Assembly (NCBI RefSeq): GCF_027812955.1
Contig: NZ_JAPYZV010000006.1
Span: 62,001-126,000, forward strand
Direction: 5' to 3'
Origin: Pedococcus sp. 5OH_020
GTDB lineage: Bacteria; Actinomycetota; Actinomycetes; Actinomycetales; Dermatophilaceae
Length of the DNA: 64,000 nt
Each line of letters starts with the position of its first letter. Position 1 is the stretch's first letter. The position numbers and the translations under genes were made by a program. Positions 24,970 to 34,143 of this stretch are shown here, one piece after another. The notes under the pieces were generated by a model. It was given only the letters and a program-made list of their open reading frames with translations, was not told where the DNA came from and made no database searches.

Positions 24970-26253
24970 ATGCGACTGGACTACCCGATCCACGAGACCA
25001 CCCTTGGCAACGGGCTGCGCGTCGTCGTCTCGCCCGACACCAGCGTGCCCACCGTGACCGTCAACCTCTGGGTGAACGTGGGGTCACGGCATGAGGTGGC
25101 TGGCCGGACGGGGTTCGCCCACCTCTTCGAGCACCTGATGTTCCAGGGGTCGCGGAACGTCGCTAGCGGGGAGCACTTCACCCGCCTGATGGCCGAGGGC
25201 GGCCGGCTCAACGCCACGACGTGGTTCGACCGCACGAACTACTTCGAGACGGTCCCCAAGGGTGCCTACGAGCTGGCTCTGTGGATGGAGGCCGACCGGC
25301 ACGGCCATCTCCTGGACGCGGTCACCCAGGAGAACCTGGACAACCAGCGGGACGTCGTCAAGGAGGAGAAGCGGCAGCGGTACGACAACGTGCCCTACGG
25401 CAAGGCCCTCATGGAGGTCTACGCCGCGGTGTTCCCCGCCGGACACCCGTACCACCACCCGACCATCGGGTCGATGGAGGACCTCGACGCGGCCAGCCTG
25501 GAGGACGTGCGCGCCTTCTTCCGCCGCTACTACGGGCCGAACAACACCGTGCTGACCCTGGTCGGCGACCTCACCGCCGACGAGGGGTTCGCCGCGGCTG
25601 AGCGGTACTTCGGCTGGCTGCCGGCCTCGGCGGAGCCGTCGCGCCCCAACCTCTCGCAGCTGCCCCCGCTGTCGCACCCCGTGCTGGTCGACCGGCCGGG
25701 CAACGTCCCCAACGACCGGCTGCACATCGCCTTCCGGTTGCCCGTGGACAACACGCCGGACTTCTTCGCCGCCGCTCTGGCGGTGGACGCGCTCGGAGGC
25801 CTGTCCACCTCCAGGCTCGTCCAGCGGCTGGTCCGACGCGAGCAGGTGGCCAACGCGGTCCAGGCGAACGCCATGGGCTTCGTCGACGGAGTGTCCCTGG
25901 GCTTCTTCGTCGTCGACGTGGCCGACGGACAGGACCCCGCGCGGCTCGAGGCGGCTGTGGTGGAGGAGCTCCACCGGTTCATTTCCGAGGGCCCGACGGA
26001 CGTCGAGCTGGAGTCCGCCCTCGCTCAGTCCGAGCGGTCCTGGCTGTCCGCGCTGGCCGGGCAGGAGGAGCGGGCAGACCTCATCAGCCAGCACGTCCTC
26101 CTGCACTCCGACCCTCAGTTCGTCAACACCTTCCTGGACCGCATCGGTGCGGTGAGCGCAGAGGCCGTGAAGGCGGCCGCCGCCAGGTGGCTGCACCCCG
26201 ACACCCGCGCGGTGGTCCGTCACCTCGTGGCAGAGCAGGAGAACGCGGCATGA
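24970..26253 (+). CDS. M16 family zinc metallopeptidase, catalytic type
   Basis: This 427-residue protein is the active partner of an M16 pair. The inverted zinc motif HxxEH is present in FAHLFEHLMFQGS near residue 55, with the distal Glu expected in NLDNQRDVVKEEKRQRYDN. The fold is the two-domain processing-peptidase type. The likely role is degradation of peptides held in a clam-shell chamber; the location is uncertain as there is no signal peptide. The ATG at 24970 is used; GTG at 24961 is an alternative. The stop overlaps the next ATG, so the two subunits are made together. Confidence 0.92.
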   Translation: MRLDYPIHETTLGNGLRVVVSPDTSVPTVTVNLWVNVGSRHEVAGRTGFAHLFEHLMFQGSRNVASGEHFTRLMAEGGRLNATTWFDRTNYFETVPKGAYELALWMEADRHGHLLDAVTQENLDNQRDVVKEEKRQRYDNVPYGKALMEVYAAVFPAGHPYHHPTIGSMEDLDAASLEDVRAFFRRYYGPNNTVLTLVGDLTADEGFAAAERYFGWLPASAEPSRPNLSQLPPLSHPVLVDRPGNVPNDRLHIAFRLPVDNTPDFFAAALAVDALGGLSTSRLVQRLVRREQVANAVQANAMGFVDGVSLGFFVVDVADGQDPARLEAAVVEELHRFISEGPTDVELESALAQSERSWLSALAGQEERADLISQHVLLHSDPQFVNTFLDRIGAVSAEAVKAAAARWLHPDTRAVVRHLVAEQENAA

Positions 26254-27617
26254 GCGCGTCGCCGTCCACCGCCCCCGCTCGGCCAGCGGTACAGCCTCCG
26301 GGTCCGTGGAGCTTCCCGACCCCGACCCGTCACACACTGTCCAACGGCGTGGAGCTGGTGCTCTACGACATCCCAGGACAGTACGTCGTGTCCGTGCGCA
26401 CGACGCTGCCCTTCCCGCTGACGGTGGAGCCGCGACGGGTGGAAGGCGTTGCCACGATCATGGCGCGCATGCTCGACGAGGGGACGGCCGAGCACAGCCC
26501 GGAGGAGTTCGCGGAGCTGCTGGAGCGCAAGGGGATCGCCTTCGGTGCATCGGTGACGGACGCCGGCCTCGCGGTGGACCTCGACGTCCCGAAGCGCCGG
26601 CTGCCCGAGGCGCTGGACCTGCTGAGGCAGACCCTCTCGGCTCCCGTGTTCCCCCAGCCGGAGGTGGACCGTCACCTGAAGACGCGGCTTGCAGAGATCG
26701 AGCAGGAGCGCGCCCTGGCCCCCCAACGAGCGGCCCGTGAGTTCATCGCGACGTTGTACGACGGCGAGGACCGGGCGTCGAGGCCCACCGGTGGGGCGGC
26801 CGGCACGGTCAGTGCCATCTCGCGCCAGGACATCGTGGACTTCCATGCCGCCCGGGTGGGACCCCGGGACATGACCGCGGTCGTGGCGGGCGACCTGGCC
26901 GGACTCGACGTCGTCGACCTGGCAGACCGGGCGCTGGGGACGTGGGAGTCGTCGTCGCAGCGACCGGCGCCAGAGTCACAGGCGGGACGGGTCGCCGCCG
27001 ATGCCGCGAGGGTCGTCCTGGTCGACAGGCCTGGCTCGGTGCAGACGGAGGTGCTGGTGGGCTGTGTAGGGCCCGACCGGCGTGTGCAGGCTACCTGGGC
27101 CGCCTTCCCCGTGCTGGGGTTCATGGTCGGTGGCTCGCCGAACGCTCGCATCGACGCCGTCCTTCGGGAGGAGAAGGGCTACACCTACGGCATCCGCTCG
27201 GCGTTCCGTCCCCGGCGGGTCGGAGGGCTCTTCCTGACCTCTGGTTCCGTCCGCGCCGAGTCGACCGTCGAGTCCGTGCAGCTACTCCTGCAGATCCTGG
27301 AGTCGGGGAGAGAGGGGTTCGCCGAGGAGGAGGTCCGGGCCGGGGTCGACTTCATCAGCAAGACGGCGCCGGGCCGCTTCGCCACCGCGGACGCCGTGGC
27401 TGACGAAGCCGCCAGCCTCGCCCTGGAGGGGCTGACCACGGAGTTCACGACCGCCACTCTCGAGGCCATGCGGGGCCTCGACCCGCAGGCCCTGGTCGAC
27501 GCGTACCGCCAGTGGGTGACAGGGCAGTGGACGGTCGTGGTCGTCGGCGACACCGGCCTGTACGCCGGGGGCTTGCAGGAGCTGGGGATCGGCCCGGCCA
27601 CCGTGGTACCGGCCTGA
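26250..27617 (+). CDS. M16 family peptidase-like partner subunit without zinc motif
   Basis: This 455-residue protein has the M16 fold (TLSNGVELVLYDIPGQYVVSV at the N-terminus) but reads MARMLDEGT where the active subunit has HxxEH, so it cannot bind zinc there. The C-terminal half keeps REEKGYTYGIRS, the conserved R/Y pair that contacts substrate. This division of labour is like mitochondrial processing peptidase alpha and beta, and a heterodimer with the preceding protein is expected. Confidence 0.9.
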   Translation: MSASPSTAPARPAVQPPGPWSFPTPTRHTLSNGVELVLYDIPGQYVVSVRTTLPFPLTVEPRRVEGVATIMARMLDEGTAEHSPEEFAELLERKGIAFGASVTDAGLAVDLDVPKRRLPEALDLLRQTLSAPVFPQPEVDRHLKTRLAEIEQERALAPQRAAREFIATLYDGEDRASRPTGGAAGTVSAISRQDIVDFHAARVGPRDMTAVVAGDLAGLDVVDLADRALGTWESSSQRPAPESQAGRVAADAARVVLVDRPGSVQTEVLVGCVGPDRRVQATWAAFPVLGFMVGGSPNARIDAVLREEKGYTYGIRSAFRPRRVGGLFLTSGSVRAESTVESVQLLLQILESGREGFAEEEVRAGVDFISKTAPGRFATADAVADEAASLALEGLTTEFTTATLEAMRGLDPQALVDAYRQWVTGQWTVVVVGDTGLYAGGLQELGIGPATVVPA

Positions 27618-27672
27618 GCCCCCGAGGTGCAGCGTCGTCCCCGTGAGCAGCAGCGGTCGGCGACCTCGGCCC

Positions 27673-27709
27673 CTCGAGAACGTGCTCGGCTGCTCGAGAA
27701 CGTTCTCGG
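27673..27709. promoter_or_regulatory. Two tandem CGAGAACGT-type palindromes between convergent genes
   Basis: CTCGAGAACGTGCTCGG (27673-27689) and CTCGAGAACGTTCTCGG (27693-27709) differ at one base and are 20 bp apart, about two helical turns. The second contains a perfect 14-bp palindrome (CGAGAACGTTCTCG, 27695-27708). A GAACGTTC core is like LacI-type operators, but the site lies between two gene ends, not at a promoter. Confidence 0.55.
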
Positions 27710-27715
27710 CGTGGG

Positions 27716-28495
27716 CTAGGTGCCGATCCGGCCGAGCACCTCGTCGTGCAGGAGTCCGTTGGTCGCGAGTGCGTTGCCGCCCCATGGTCCGTTCTTCCCG
27801 GCCAGTGAGGTGAAGCGGCCCCCGGCCTCCGTGACGATGGGCACGAGCGCCGCCATGTCATAGACCGCCAGCTCCGGCTCCGCGGCGATGTCCACCGCTC
27901 CCTCGGCGACGAGCATGTACGACCAGAAGTCCCCGAAGGCACGGGTGCGCCAGCAGTCGTCTGCCAGTGCCAGGAACTGCGCGTGGCGCTCGACCGCCCG
28001 CCAGGACGAGATGCTGGAGTAGGACAGGGACGCGTCCTCGACCCGCGAGACCTGGGAGACGTGGATGCGCTTGGCGGCGGCCAGGCTGCGTCCGGACCAG
28101 GCTCCCGAGCCGTTCGCCGCCCACCATCGCCGGCCGAGCGCGGGGGCGGCCACCAGGCCGAGAACGGGCATGCCGTCGTCCACCAGGGAGATCAGAGTGG
28201 CCCAGGCGGGGACCCCGCGGACGAAGTTGTGCGTGCCGTCGATCGGGTCGATGACCCACCGTCGAGGTCCGTGTCCCGTGGTCTCGAACTCCTCGCCCTC
28301 GACGGCGTCCCGGGGTCGCGTCCGCTTGAGCTGGGCGCGGACCAGCTCCTCCGCCGACTTGTCGGCGTCGCTGACCAGCGTCAGGTCGGGCTTGGACTCC
28401 ACGACGAGGTCCTCCGCGCGGAACCGGGCCATCGTGATCCGCTCGACGGCATCCGCCAGGACATGGGCGAGACGAAGGTCGTCGTCATAGGGCAC
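27716..28495 (-). CDS. hisN: Histidinol-phosphatase, inositol monophosphatase family (HisN)
   Basis: This 259-residue enzyme of the inositol-monophosphatase fold catalyses a late step of histidine synthesis in actinomycetes (histidinol phosphate to histidinol). The metal-binding residues are in AVEGEEF and VIDPIDGTHNFVRGVP, with VYDMAALVPIVTEAGG at the third site. The N-terminus VPYDDDLRLAHVLADA fits HisN, which fixes the GTG at 28495 as start; GTG at 28501 is possible. A general inositol phosphatase cannot be excluded, but neighbours rsgA and aroA match the Streptomyces hisN region. Confidence 0.85.
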   Translation of the reverse strand: MPYDDDLRLAHVLADAVERITMARFRAEDLVVESKPDLTLVSDADKSAEELVRAQLKRTRPRDAVEGEEFETTGHGPRRWVIDPIDGTHNFVRGVPAWATLISLVDDGMPVLGLVAAPALGRRWWAANGSGAWSGRSLAAAKRIHVSQVSRVEDASLSYSSISSWRAVERHAQFLALADDCWRTRAFGDFWSYMLVAEGAVDIAAEPELAVYDMAALVPIVTEAGGRFTSLAGKNGPWGGNALATNGLLHDEVLGRIGT

Positions 28496-28642
28496 CCGCA
28501 CCACGCTAGCCCGTCGGCACCGCCACGACGCGGACCGCCACGGCAACGCCGGCTCCGCTGGCTGCAGCGGCGGCTCCGCTAGCGTCAGCACAGCCGACCA
28601 CCGGCCGCGGTGGTCTCGGCACCCCGACGAGCAGGAGACCAC

Positions 28643-29113
28643 GTGTTCGACACCGTCCTCGGCCTTCCCGTCCACGCCCTGGTGGTCCATGCCGTGGTCG
28701 TGCTGCTCCCGCTCGCCGCGCTCGCCACGGCGGTCTGGGCGTGGCAACGTCGGCCCGAGCGACGCACCCCCAGGACGGGCTGGCTGGTGGTCGCGCTCGA
28801 CGCGGGGGTGACCGTGCTGGCGCTGGTGGCGAAGCAGTCCGGAGAGGCGCTGCAGCGGCGGCTGGGCGGGCAGGTGGCACTGGAGCACGGCAGCCAGGGC
28901 CGGTGGCTGCCGTGGCTGGCGCTGGCGCTGACGGCCGTCACCCTGCTCGTCCAGCTGTCCCGGCGGTCCGGGGACCGGTGGCCAGTGCCCGAGGTGGTCT
29001 CCGGGTCGGTGCTCACGGTGGTGGTGCTGGTGGTGCTGGTGTGGACCGTCCGAGTCGGTCATTCCGGCGCCACGGCGGTCTGGGGGCCGATTGTGGAGCA
29101 CACCGGCAAATAG
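28643..29113 (+). CDS. DUF2231 family four-helix membrane protein
   Basis: This 156-residue protein has four hydrophobic helices, starting with FDTVLGLPVHALVVHAVVVLLPL, and the family's conserved His-containing first helix. DUF2231 proteins often have histidines in the membrane and may bind haem or metal, but no role is proven. The GTG has AGGAG 6 nt upstream. It is divergent from hisN. Confidence 0.82.
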   Translation: MFDTVLGLPVHALVVHAVVVLLPLAALATAVWAWQRRPERRTPRTGWLVVALDAGVTVLALVAKQSGEALQRRLGGQVALEHGSQGRWLPWLALALTAVTLLVQLSRRSGDRWPVPEVVSGSVLTVVVLVVLVWTVRVGHSGATAVWGPIVEHTGK

Positions 29114-29343
29114 GGACGAACCGGCCTGGACCGGGCGGGCGCCGAAGATCTGCTCTCAACTCGGCTGCAAGACGATCACGTTTTTGTCTCGGGTTGGCTC
29201 AGACCGTCGCCTTTACCCTTTCCTTGCTCTTTCATGGGTGCCACAACACGACGCACTGTGCGTTTCAGGGCTGCGCTCCACCCGGTTCGCGGCCCGGACC
29301 GACCGTTCACTCGAACGGCTGACCCCTATGTAGGAGGACATCA

Positions 29344-30993
29344 ATGCGAGGAACTACTCGCACGGTGGCCATGGTTGCCGGTGTCTCCGCCGTCACGCTG
29401 CTTGCTGCAGCGTGTGGTGGTGGCGACAAGGGCAGTAGTGGCTCCAGCTCCAGCGCGGCTGGCAAGACCGGCGGCGCCGTCACGGTCCGTGGGTGCAACC
29501 CGCAGAACCCCCTGATCCCGGGTAACACGAACGAGACGTGTGGTGGGAACGTGCTGGACGCCATCACGGCGAAGCTCATCCACTACAACCCCACGAACGC
29601 GGCCCCTGAGAACGACATCGCGGACAAGATCGAGTCCAGCGACAACCAGAACTTCACGGTCACCCTGCAGAAGGGCTACAAGTTCCACGACGGCACCGAG
29701 GTCAAGGCCAAGAACTTCGTCGACGCGTGGAACTGGGTGGCCAACGGCAAGAACGCCCAGCTGAACAGCTACTTCTTCGAGCCGATCGAGGGCTTCTCGG
29801 ACGTGCAGTGCGGCGACGCCGACTGCAAGGTCAAGCCTAAGGCGGACAAGATGACCGGGCTCGCGGTCAAGGACGACTACACCTTCACCATCAAGACGAC
29901 GGAGAAGGTCTCGAACCTTCCGGTCCGTCTGGGCTACACCGCCTTCGCGCCGCTGCCCGACTCGTTCTTCAGCGACCCCAAGGCCTTCGGTGAGCACCCG
30001 GTCGGCGCCGGCCCGTTCAAGTTCGACTCGTGGACCAAGAACACTGAGATCAAGCTCAGCAAGTTCGCCGACTACAAGGGCAAGTTCCCGGCCAAGCTCG
30101 ACAACCTGACCTTCAAGATCTACCAGGACGATGACGCGGCGTACAACGACGTCATCGCCAACCAGCTCGACGTGATCGACACCATCCCGTCCTCGGCTCT
30201 GATCGACGACAAGTACAAGACGGACCTGCCGGATCGCAACCTCTCCAAGCCCGTCGGGGTGTTCCAGGACATCAACTTCCCGCCGTCCAAGGTCGACCCG
30301 GCCTACGCCGACCCGAAGGTTCGCCAGGCCATCTCCATGGCCATCGACCGGCAGACGATCGTCAAGCAGATCTTCAACAACACGCGCCAGCCTGCGACGG
30401 GCTGGGTCGCCCCGGTCGTGGACGGCTACAAGGCCAATGCATGTGGTGAGTACTGCACCTTCGACGCGGCCAAGGCCAAGGCGAAGCTCGACGAAGCCGG
30501 TGGCTTCAAGGGTGGCAAGATGACCATCGCCTACAACGCCGACGCATCCCACAAGGCCTGGGTCGAAGCTGCCTGCAACTCGATCAAGACCGCCCTCGGG
30601 GTGGACTGCGTGGCCACGCCGGTGGTGGACTTCGCCACGTTCCGCAGCAAGATCACGGAGCGCAAGATGAAGGGCATGTTCCGTAGCGGCTGGCAGATGG
30701 ACTACCCGTCGATCGAAGACTTCCTGGCTCCGATCTACAAGACGAAGGCATCGTCGAACGACAACGACTACAGCAACCCCGCCTTCGACAAGCTCCTCGA
30801 CGAGGCGGCAGCGCAGACGGACGCGGCGCAGGCCAATGCCAAGTACCAGCAGGCGGAGGCGCTGCTGGCCAACGACATGCCGGTCGCCCCGCTCTGGTAC
30901 GGCACCGCGCAGTTCGGGTGGTCGGACAAGGTCACCAACGTCAAGGTGACCCCGTTCGGCACGGTCGACCTCACCAGCCTGCAGCTCAAGTAG
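29344..30993 (+). CDS. Oligopeptide/dipeptide ABC transporter substrate-binding lipoprotein
   Basis: This 549-residue lipoprotein has a signal peptide ending in the lipobox LLAAAC (Cys24), a Ser/Gly linker, then an SBP_bac_5 domain. Typical segments are YKFHDGTEVKAKNFVDAWNW, VGAGPFKFDSW, VRQAISMAIDRQTIVKQIF and APLWYGTAQFGW. It would capture peptides and deliver them to the permeases encoded next. The ATG has a strong AGGAGG site 7 nt upstream. The 230-nt region before it is A/T-richer than its surroundings (TTTTTGTC near 29180) and probably holds the operon promoter, but I could not identify clear boxes. Confidence 0.93.
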   Translation: MRGTTRTVAMVAGVSAVTLLAAACGGGDKGSSGSSSSAAGKTGGAVTVRGCNPQNPLIPGNTNETCGGNVLDAITAKLIHYNPTNAAPENDIADKIESSDNQNFTVTLQKGYKFHDGTEVKAKNFVDAWNWVANGKNAQLNSYFFEPIEGFSDVQCGDADCKVKPKADKMTGLAVKDDYTFTIKTTEKVSNLPVRLGYTAFAPLPDSFFSDPKAFGEHPVGAGPFKFDSWTKNTEIKLSKFADYKGKFPAKLDNLTFKIYQDDDAAYNDVIANQLDVIDTIPSSALIDDKYKTDLPDRNLSKPVGVFQDINFPPSKVDPAYADPKVRQAISMAIDRQTIVKQIFNNTRQPATGWVAPVVDGYKANACGEYCTFDAAKAKAKLDEAGGFKGGKMTIAYNADASHKAWVEAACNSIKTALGVDCVATPVVDFATFRSKITERKMKGMFRSGWQMDYPSIEDFLAPIYKTKASSNDNDYSNPAFDKLLDEAAAQTDAAQANAKYQQAEALLANDMPVAPLWYGTAQFGWSDKVTNVKVTPFGTVDLTSLQLK

Positions 30994-31030
30994 GTCGCCG
31001 ACCGCTCCCGCGCGAGGGACGTCGACAGCT

Positions 31031-31064
31031 CATCGGCCTGCCGGCCCCAGCCGGCAGGCCGATG
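31031..31064 (+). terminator. 14-bp perfect hairpin between binding protein and permease genes
   Basis: CATCGGCCTGCCGG pairs exactly with CCGGCAGGCCGATG around a CCCCAG loop, 38 nt after the binding-protein stop. No T run follows. Such stems often give partial termination or stabilise the message of the binding protein, which is needed in excess. Confidence 0.65.
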
Positions 31065-31221
31065 GCCTGCCAGGGGCGCGGGGTGATGACCTCACCCTGT
31101 GCGCCCTTCCTTGTACGGTCGATACGACTATGTTGTGAAGACCGGGGCGATGCACATCGCCCGGCTTGGATCACCGCCTCCGGCGTCACCCCGCCGAGGC
31201 TCCAACCTTTCAGGAGGTGAC

Positions 31222-32148
31222 GTGTACAAGTACATCCTGCGGCGACTGATCCAGATGGTCCCCGTGCTGCTTGGGGCCACGTTCATAATCTTTGCCATGG
31301 TGTTCGCGCTACCTGGTGACCCCACGGCGGGCATGTGTGGCGACCGACCCTGCTCCCCGGCCTTCGTCGCCCAGTTCCGCACCGAGCACAACCTGAACGA
31401 CCCACTTCCCACGCGGTATGCCAAGTACATGGTGAACCTCAGCCATGGTGACCTAGGCACGAACTTCCGTGGGGTCAAAGTCGCCGAGGACCTCAAGCAG
31501 CGCTACCCCACGACAGCCAAGCTTGCTGCTATGGCCATCGTCTTCGAGACGGTCATCGGCCTCATAGCCGGCGTCCTCGCCGGGATCCGCAAGGGCAAGT
31601 TCATCGACAACCTTGTGCTGGTGAGCACACTGCTTGTGATCGCCATCCCGGTGTTCGTCATCGGCGCGACGATGCAGTACTACCTCGGCGTGAAGTGGAA
31701 GCTCTTCCCGGTCACCGTCTCGTCCGGGGCGACGTTCTACGAGCTGCTCATGCCGGCCTTCGTCCTGGGCAGCGCCTCGATCGCCTACGCGGCACGCCTG
31801 ACCCGCACGAACCTGGTGGAGAACCTGCGCGCGGACTACCTGCGGACGGCCGTGGCCAAGGGCCTGACTCGTCGACGGGCGATCGGCGTGCACGCGCTGC
31901 GCAACTCGCTCATCCCGGTGGTCACCTACGTCGGGGCCGACTTCGGCGGTCTCCTCGGCGGTGCGATCGTCACCGAGCGCATCTTCAACATCCAAGGGGT
32001 AGGCGGTTACACCTTCACCAGCCTGCACAACCGCGACGGTGTGGCCGTCGTCGGCACGGTGACGATCCTCGTGCTCGTCTTCCTGCTTGCCAACCTGCTC
32101 GTCGACCTGTTGTACGGCGTGCTCGACCCGAGGATCAGCCATGACTGA
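31222..32148 (+). CDS. Oligopeptide ABC transporter permease (DppB/OppB type)
   Basis: This 308-residue inner-membrane protein has about six helices. It begins YILRRLIQMVPVLLGATFIIF, the standard start of this family. The ATPase-contacting loop is LRADYLRTAVAKGLTRRRAIGVHALRNSLIP (EAA-like motif). GTG at 31222 is preceded by AGGAGGTG. About 155 nt separate it from the hairpin upstream, so a second promoter is possible. Its stop overlaps the next start. Confidence 0.93.
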   Translation: MYKYILRRLIQMVPVLLGATFIIFAMVFALPGDPTAGMCGDRPCSPAFVAQFRTEHNLNDPLPTRYAKYMVNLSHGDLGTNFRGVKVAEDLKQRYPTTAKLAAMAIVFETVIGLIAGVLAGIRKGKFIDNLVLVSTLLVIAIPVFVIGATMQYYLGVKWKLFPVTVSSGATFYELLMPAFVLGSASIAYAARLTRTNLVENLRADYLRTAVAKGLTRRRAIGVHALRNSLIPVVTYVGADFGGLLGGAIVTERIFNIQGVGGYTFTSLHNRDGVAVVGTVTILVLVFLLANLLVDLLYGVLDPRISHD

Positions 32149-33070
32149 GGCAACCATCGTCGTTGGCGCTGAGACAACGGCCCCGCCCGGAGCCGGTCCC
32201 GAGGGAGCCCGGTCACTGGCATCCGACGCGTGGCGCTCCCTCAAGAAGAACCCCATCTTCTGGGTGTCTACCGCCCTCATCGTCCTCTTCGTCCTGATGG
32301 CGATCTGGCCATCGCTGTTCACGAACGTGGACCCGAACGCGGCGGTCCTGAAGGAGGCGCGGGCGCGGCCCAGTTCGAGCGCCTGGTTCGGCCGAGACAT
32401 CCAGGGCTACGACATCTACTCGCGCACCATCTACGGTGCCCGCGCCTCGATCCTCGTGGGTGTCTTCACCTCCGTCGCCACCGTCATCATCGGCGGTGTC
32501 ATGGGCGTGCTCGCCGGCTACTACGGGGGGTGGATCGACTCCCTGGTCTCCCGCGTGACGGATATCTTCTTCGCGATCCCGCTCCTGCTCGGCGGCATCC
32601 TGTTCATGGCAACGTTCCCCAACGACGTCAACTCCCCGTACCTGCTGGTCGTGGGCAAGGTGGTACTCGTTCTGGCGATCTTCGGGTGGCCGAGCCTGGC
32701 CCGTCTGATGCGTTCCTCCGTGCTGCAGGTGAAGCCGAACGACTACGTGCAGGCGGCCCGCGCGCTGGGGGCCAGCCCGTGGCGCATCATCCGCGCCCAC
32801 GTCCTGCCCAACGCCGTGGCTCCCATGATCGTCGTCGCGACGATCAACCTCGGCGTCTTCATCGCTGTCGAGGCCACGCTCAGCTTCCTGGGTATCGGCC
32901 TGACGCCGCCGGCGGTGTCCTGGGGGGTGGCGATCTCGGACGCCATCGTGGCGCTGCGGACGACCCCGCACATCCTGCTGTTCCCCAGCCTGTTCCTGAG
33001 CCTGACCGTGCTGGCCTTCATCATGCTCGGAGACGCCGTGCGAGACGCCTTCGACCCGAAGTCGCGTTGA
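32141..33070 (+). CDS. Oligopeptide ABC transporter permease (DppC/OppC type)
   Basis: This 309-residue permease has an N-terminal cytosolic extension, then LKKNPIFWVSTALIVLFVLM and further helices. The EAA loop is NDYVQAARALGASPWRIIRAHVLPN, followed by the family's VEATLSFLGIGLTPPAVSWG. It pairs with the DppB-type permease to form the channel. The ATG overlaps the end of the previous gene by 8 nt. Confidence 0.93.
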   Translation: MTEATIVVGAETTAPPGAGPEGARSLASDAWRSLKKNPIFWVSTALIVLFVLMAIWPSLFTNVDPNAAVLKEARARPSSSAWFGRDIQGYDIYSRTIYGARASILVGVFTSVATVIIGGVMGVLAGYYGGWIDSLVSRVTDIFFAIPLLLGGILFMATFPNDVNSPYLLVVGKVVLVLAIFGWPSLARLMRSSVLQVKPNDYVQAARALGASPWRIIRAHVLPNAVAPMIVVATINLGVFIAVEATLSFLGIGLTPPAVSWGVAISDAIVALRTTPHILLFPSLFLSLTVLAFIMLGDAVRDAFDPKSR

Positions 33071-33090
33071 GGCAGGAGAGACGACGACCC

Positions 33091-34143
33091 ATGACAACGA
33101 CGACTGACTCCAGGGCCGCCGAGCGCGCACAGCGCACCGCTGACTCGCGGTACATCCCGCAGGCCGGCCTCCTGCTCGAGGTGGACGACCTCCACGTCGA
33201 GTTCCGCACCGCCGACGGCGTGGCCAAGGCGATCAACGGGGTGAGCTTCAACCTGAACCAGGGCGAGACGCTCGCGATCCTCGGCGAGTCCGGCTCCGGC
33301 AAGTCGGTGACTGCCCAGGCCATCATGGGCATCCTCGACATGCCTCCCGCGGTGATCCCCAAGGGCCAGATCCGGTACTGCGGCCAGGACCTCCTCACCA
33401 TGCCCGACGACCAGCGGCGGCGGACCCGCGGGCCGGAGGTCTCCATGGTGTTCCAGGACGCCCTCTCCTCGCTCAACCCGGTCTTCCCGGTCGGGTGGCA
33501 GATCGCCGAGATGTTCCGCGTGCACCGGCGCATGAACAAGTCGGACGCCATGGAGCGCGCTGTCAGGCTGATGCAGCGCGTCCAGATCCCGGCTGCGAAG
33601 GAGCGGGTGAAGGCCTACCCGCATCAGTTCTCCGGCGGGATGCGCCAGCGCATCATGATCGCGATGGCGATCGCGCTCGACCCCGCGGTCCTGATCGCCG
33701 ACGAGCCGACCACCGCCCTGGACGTCACGGTGCAGGCGCAGATCATGGCGCTGCTCCAGGAACTGCAGGAGGAGCGCCAGATGGGGCTCATCCTCATCAC
33801 GCACGACCTCGGCGTGGTGGCGGACGTCGCCGACAAGATCGCCGTCATGTACGCCGGCCGGATCGTCGAGCGGGCCGACGTGTACGAGCTGTACCGCCAG
33901 CCGGCGCACCCGTACACCAAGGGCCTGCTCGAGTCGATTCCCCGCCTGGACCAGAAGGGGCAGCAGCTGGCGGCGATCGGCGGCCTGCCCCCGAACCTCA
34001 TGCGAATCCCTCCGGGCTGCGCGTTCCACCCCCGCTGCAAGTACGCCCAGGACGTCTGCCGAGAGGACCGGCCTCCGCTGCGCGAGGTGGTTCCCGGTCG
34101 GGAGTCGGCGTGTCACTTCGCAGAGGAGGTGCTCCATGGCTGA
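33091..34143 (+). CDS. Oligopeptide ABC transporter ATPase (DppD/OppD type)
   Basis: This 350-residue ATPase has Walker [10 protein letters not shown]-loop [12 protein letters not shown], signature SGGMRQR, Walker B VLIADEP and H-loop ITHD. The C-terminal oligopeptide-transporter extension has the Cys-containing [14 protein letters not shown], a cluster often present in this subfamily. It lies 20 nt after the permease, with GGAGAG just upstream of the ATG. Confidence 0.94.
   Translation: MTTTTDSRAAERAQRTADSRYIPQAGLLLEVDDLHVEFRTADGVAKAINGVSFNLNQGETLAILGESGSGKSVTAQAIMGILDMPPAVIPKGQIRYCGQDLLTMPDDQRRRTRGPEVSMVFQDALSSLNPVFPVGWQIAEMFRVHRRMNKSDAMERAVRLMQRVQIPAAKERVKAYPHQFSGGMRQRIMIAMAIALDPAVLIADEPTTALDVTVQAQIMALLQELQEERQMGLILITHDLGVVADVADKIAVMYAGRIVERADVYELYRQPAHPYTKGLLESIPRLDQKGQQLAAIGGLPPNLMRIPPGCAFHPRCKYAQDVCREDRPPLREVVPGRESACHFAEEVLHG

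Noticed and set aside
27673-27709. LexA (SOS) box
   Set aside because: The actinobacterial LexA site is TCGAAC-N4-GTTCGA; the palindromes here have a different centre and flanks.
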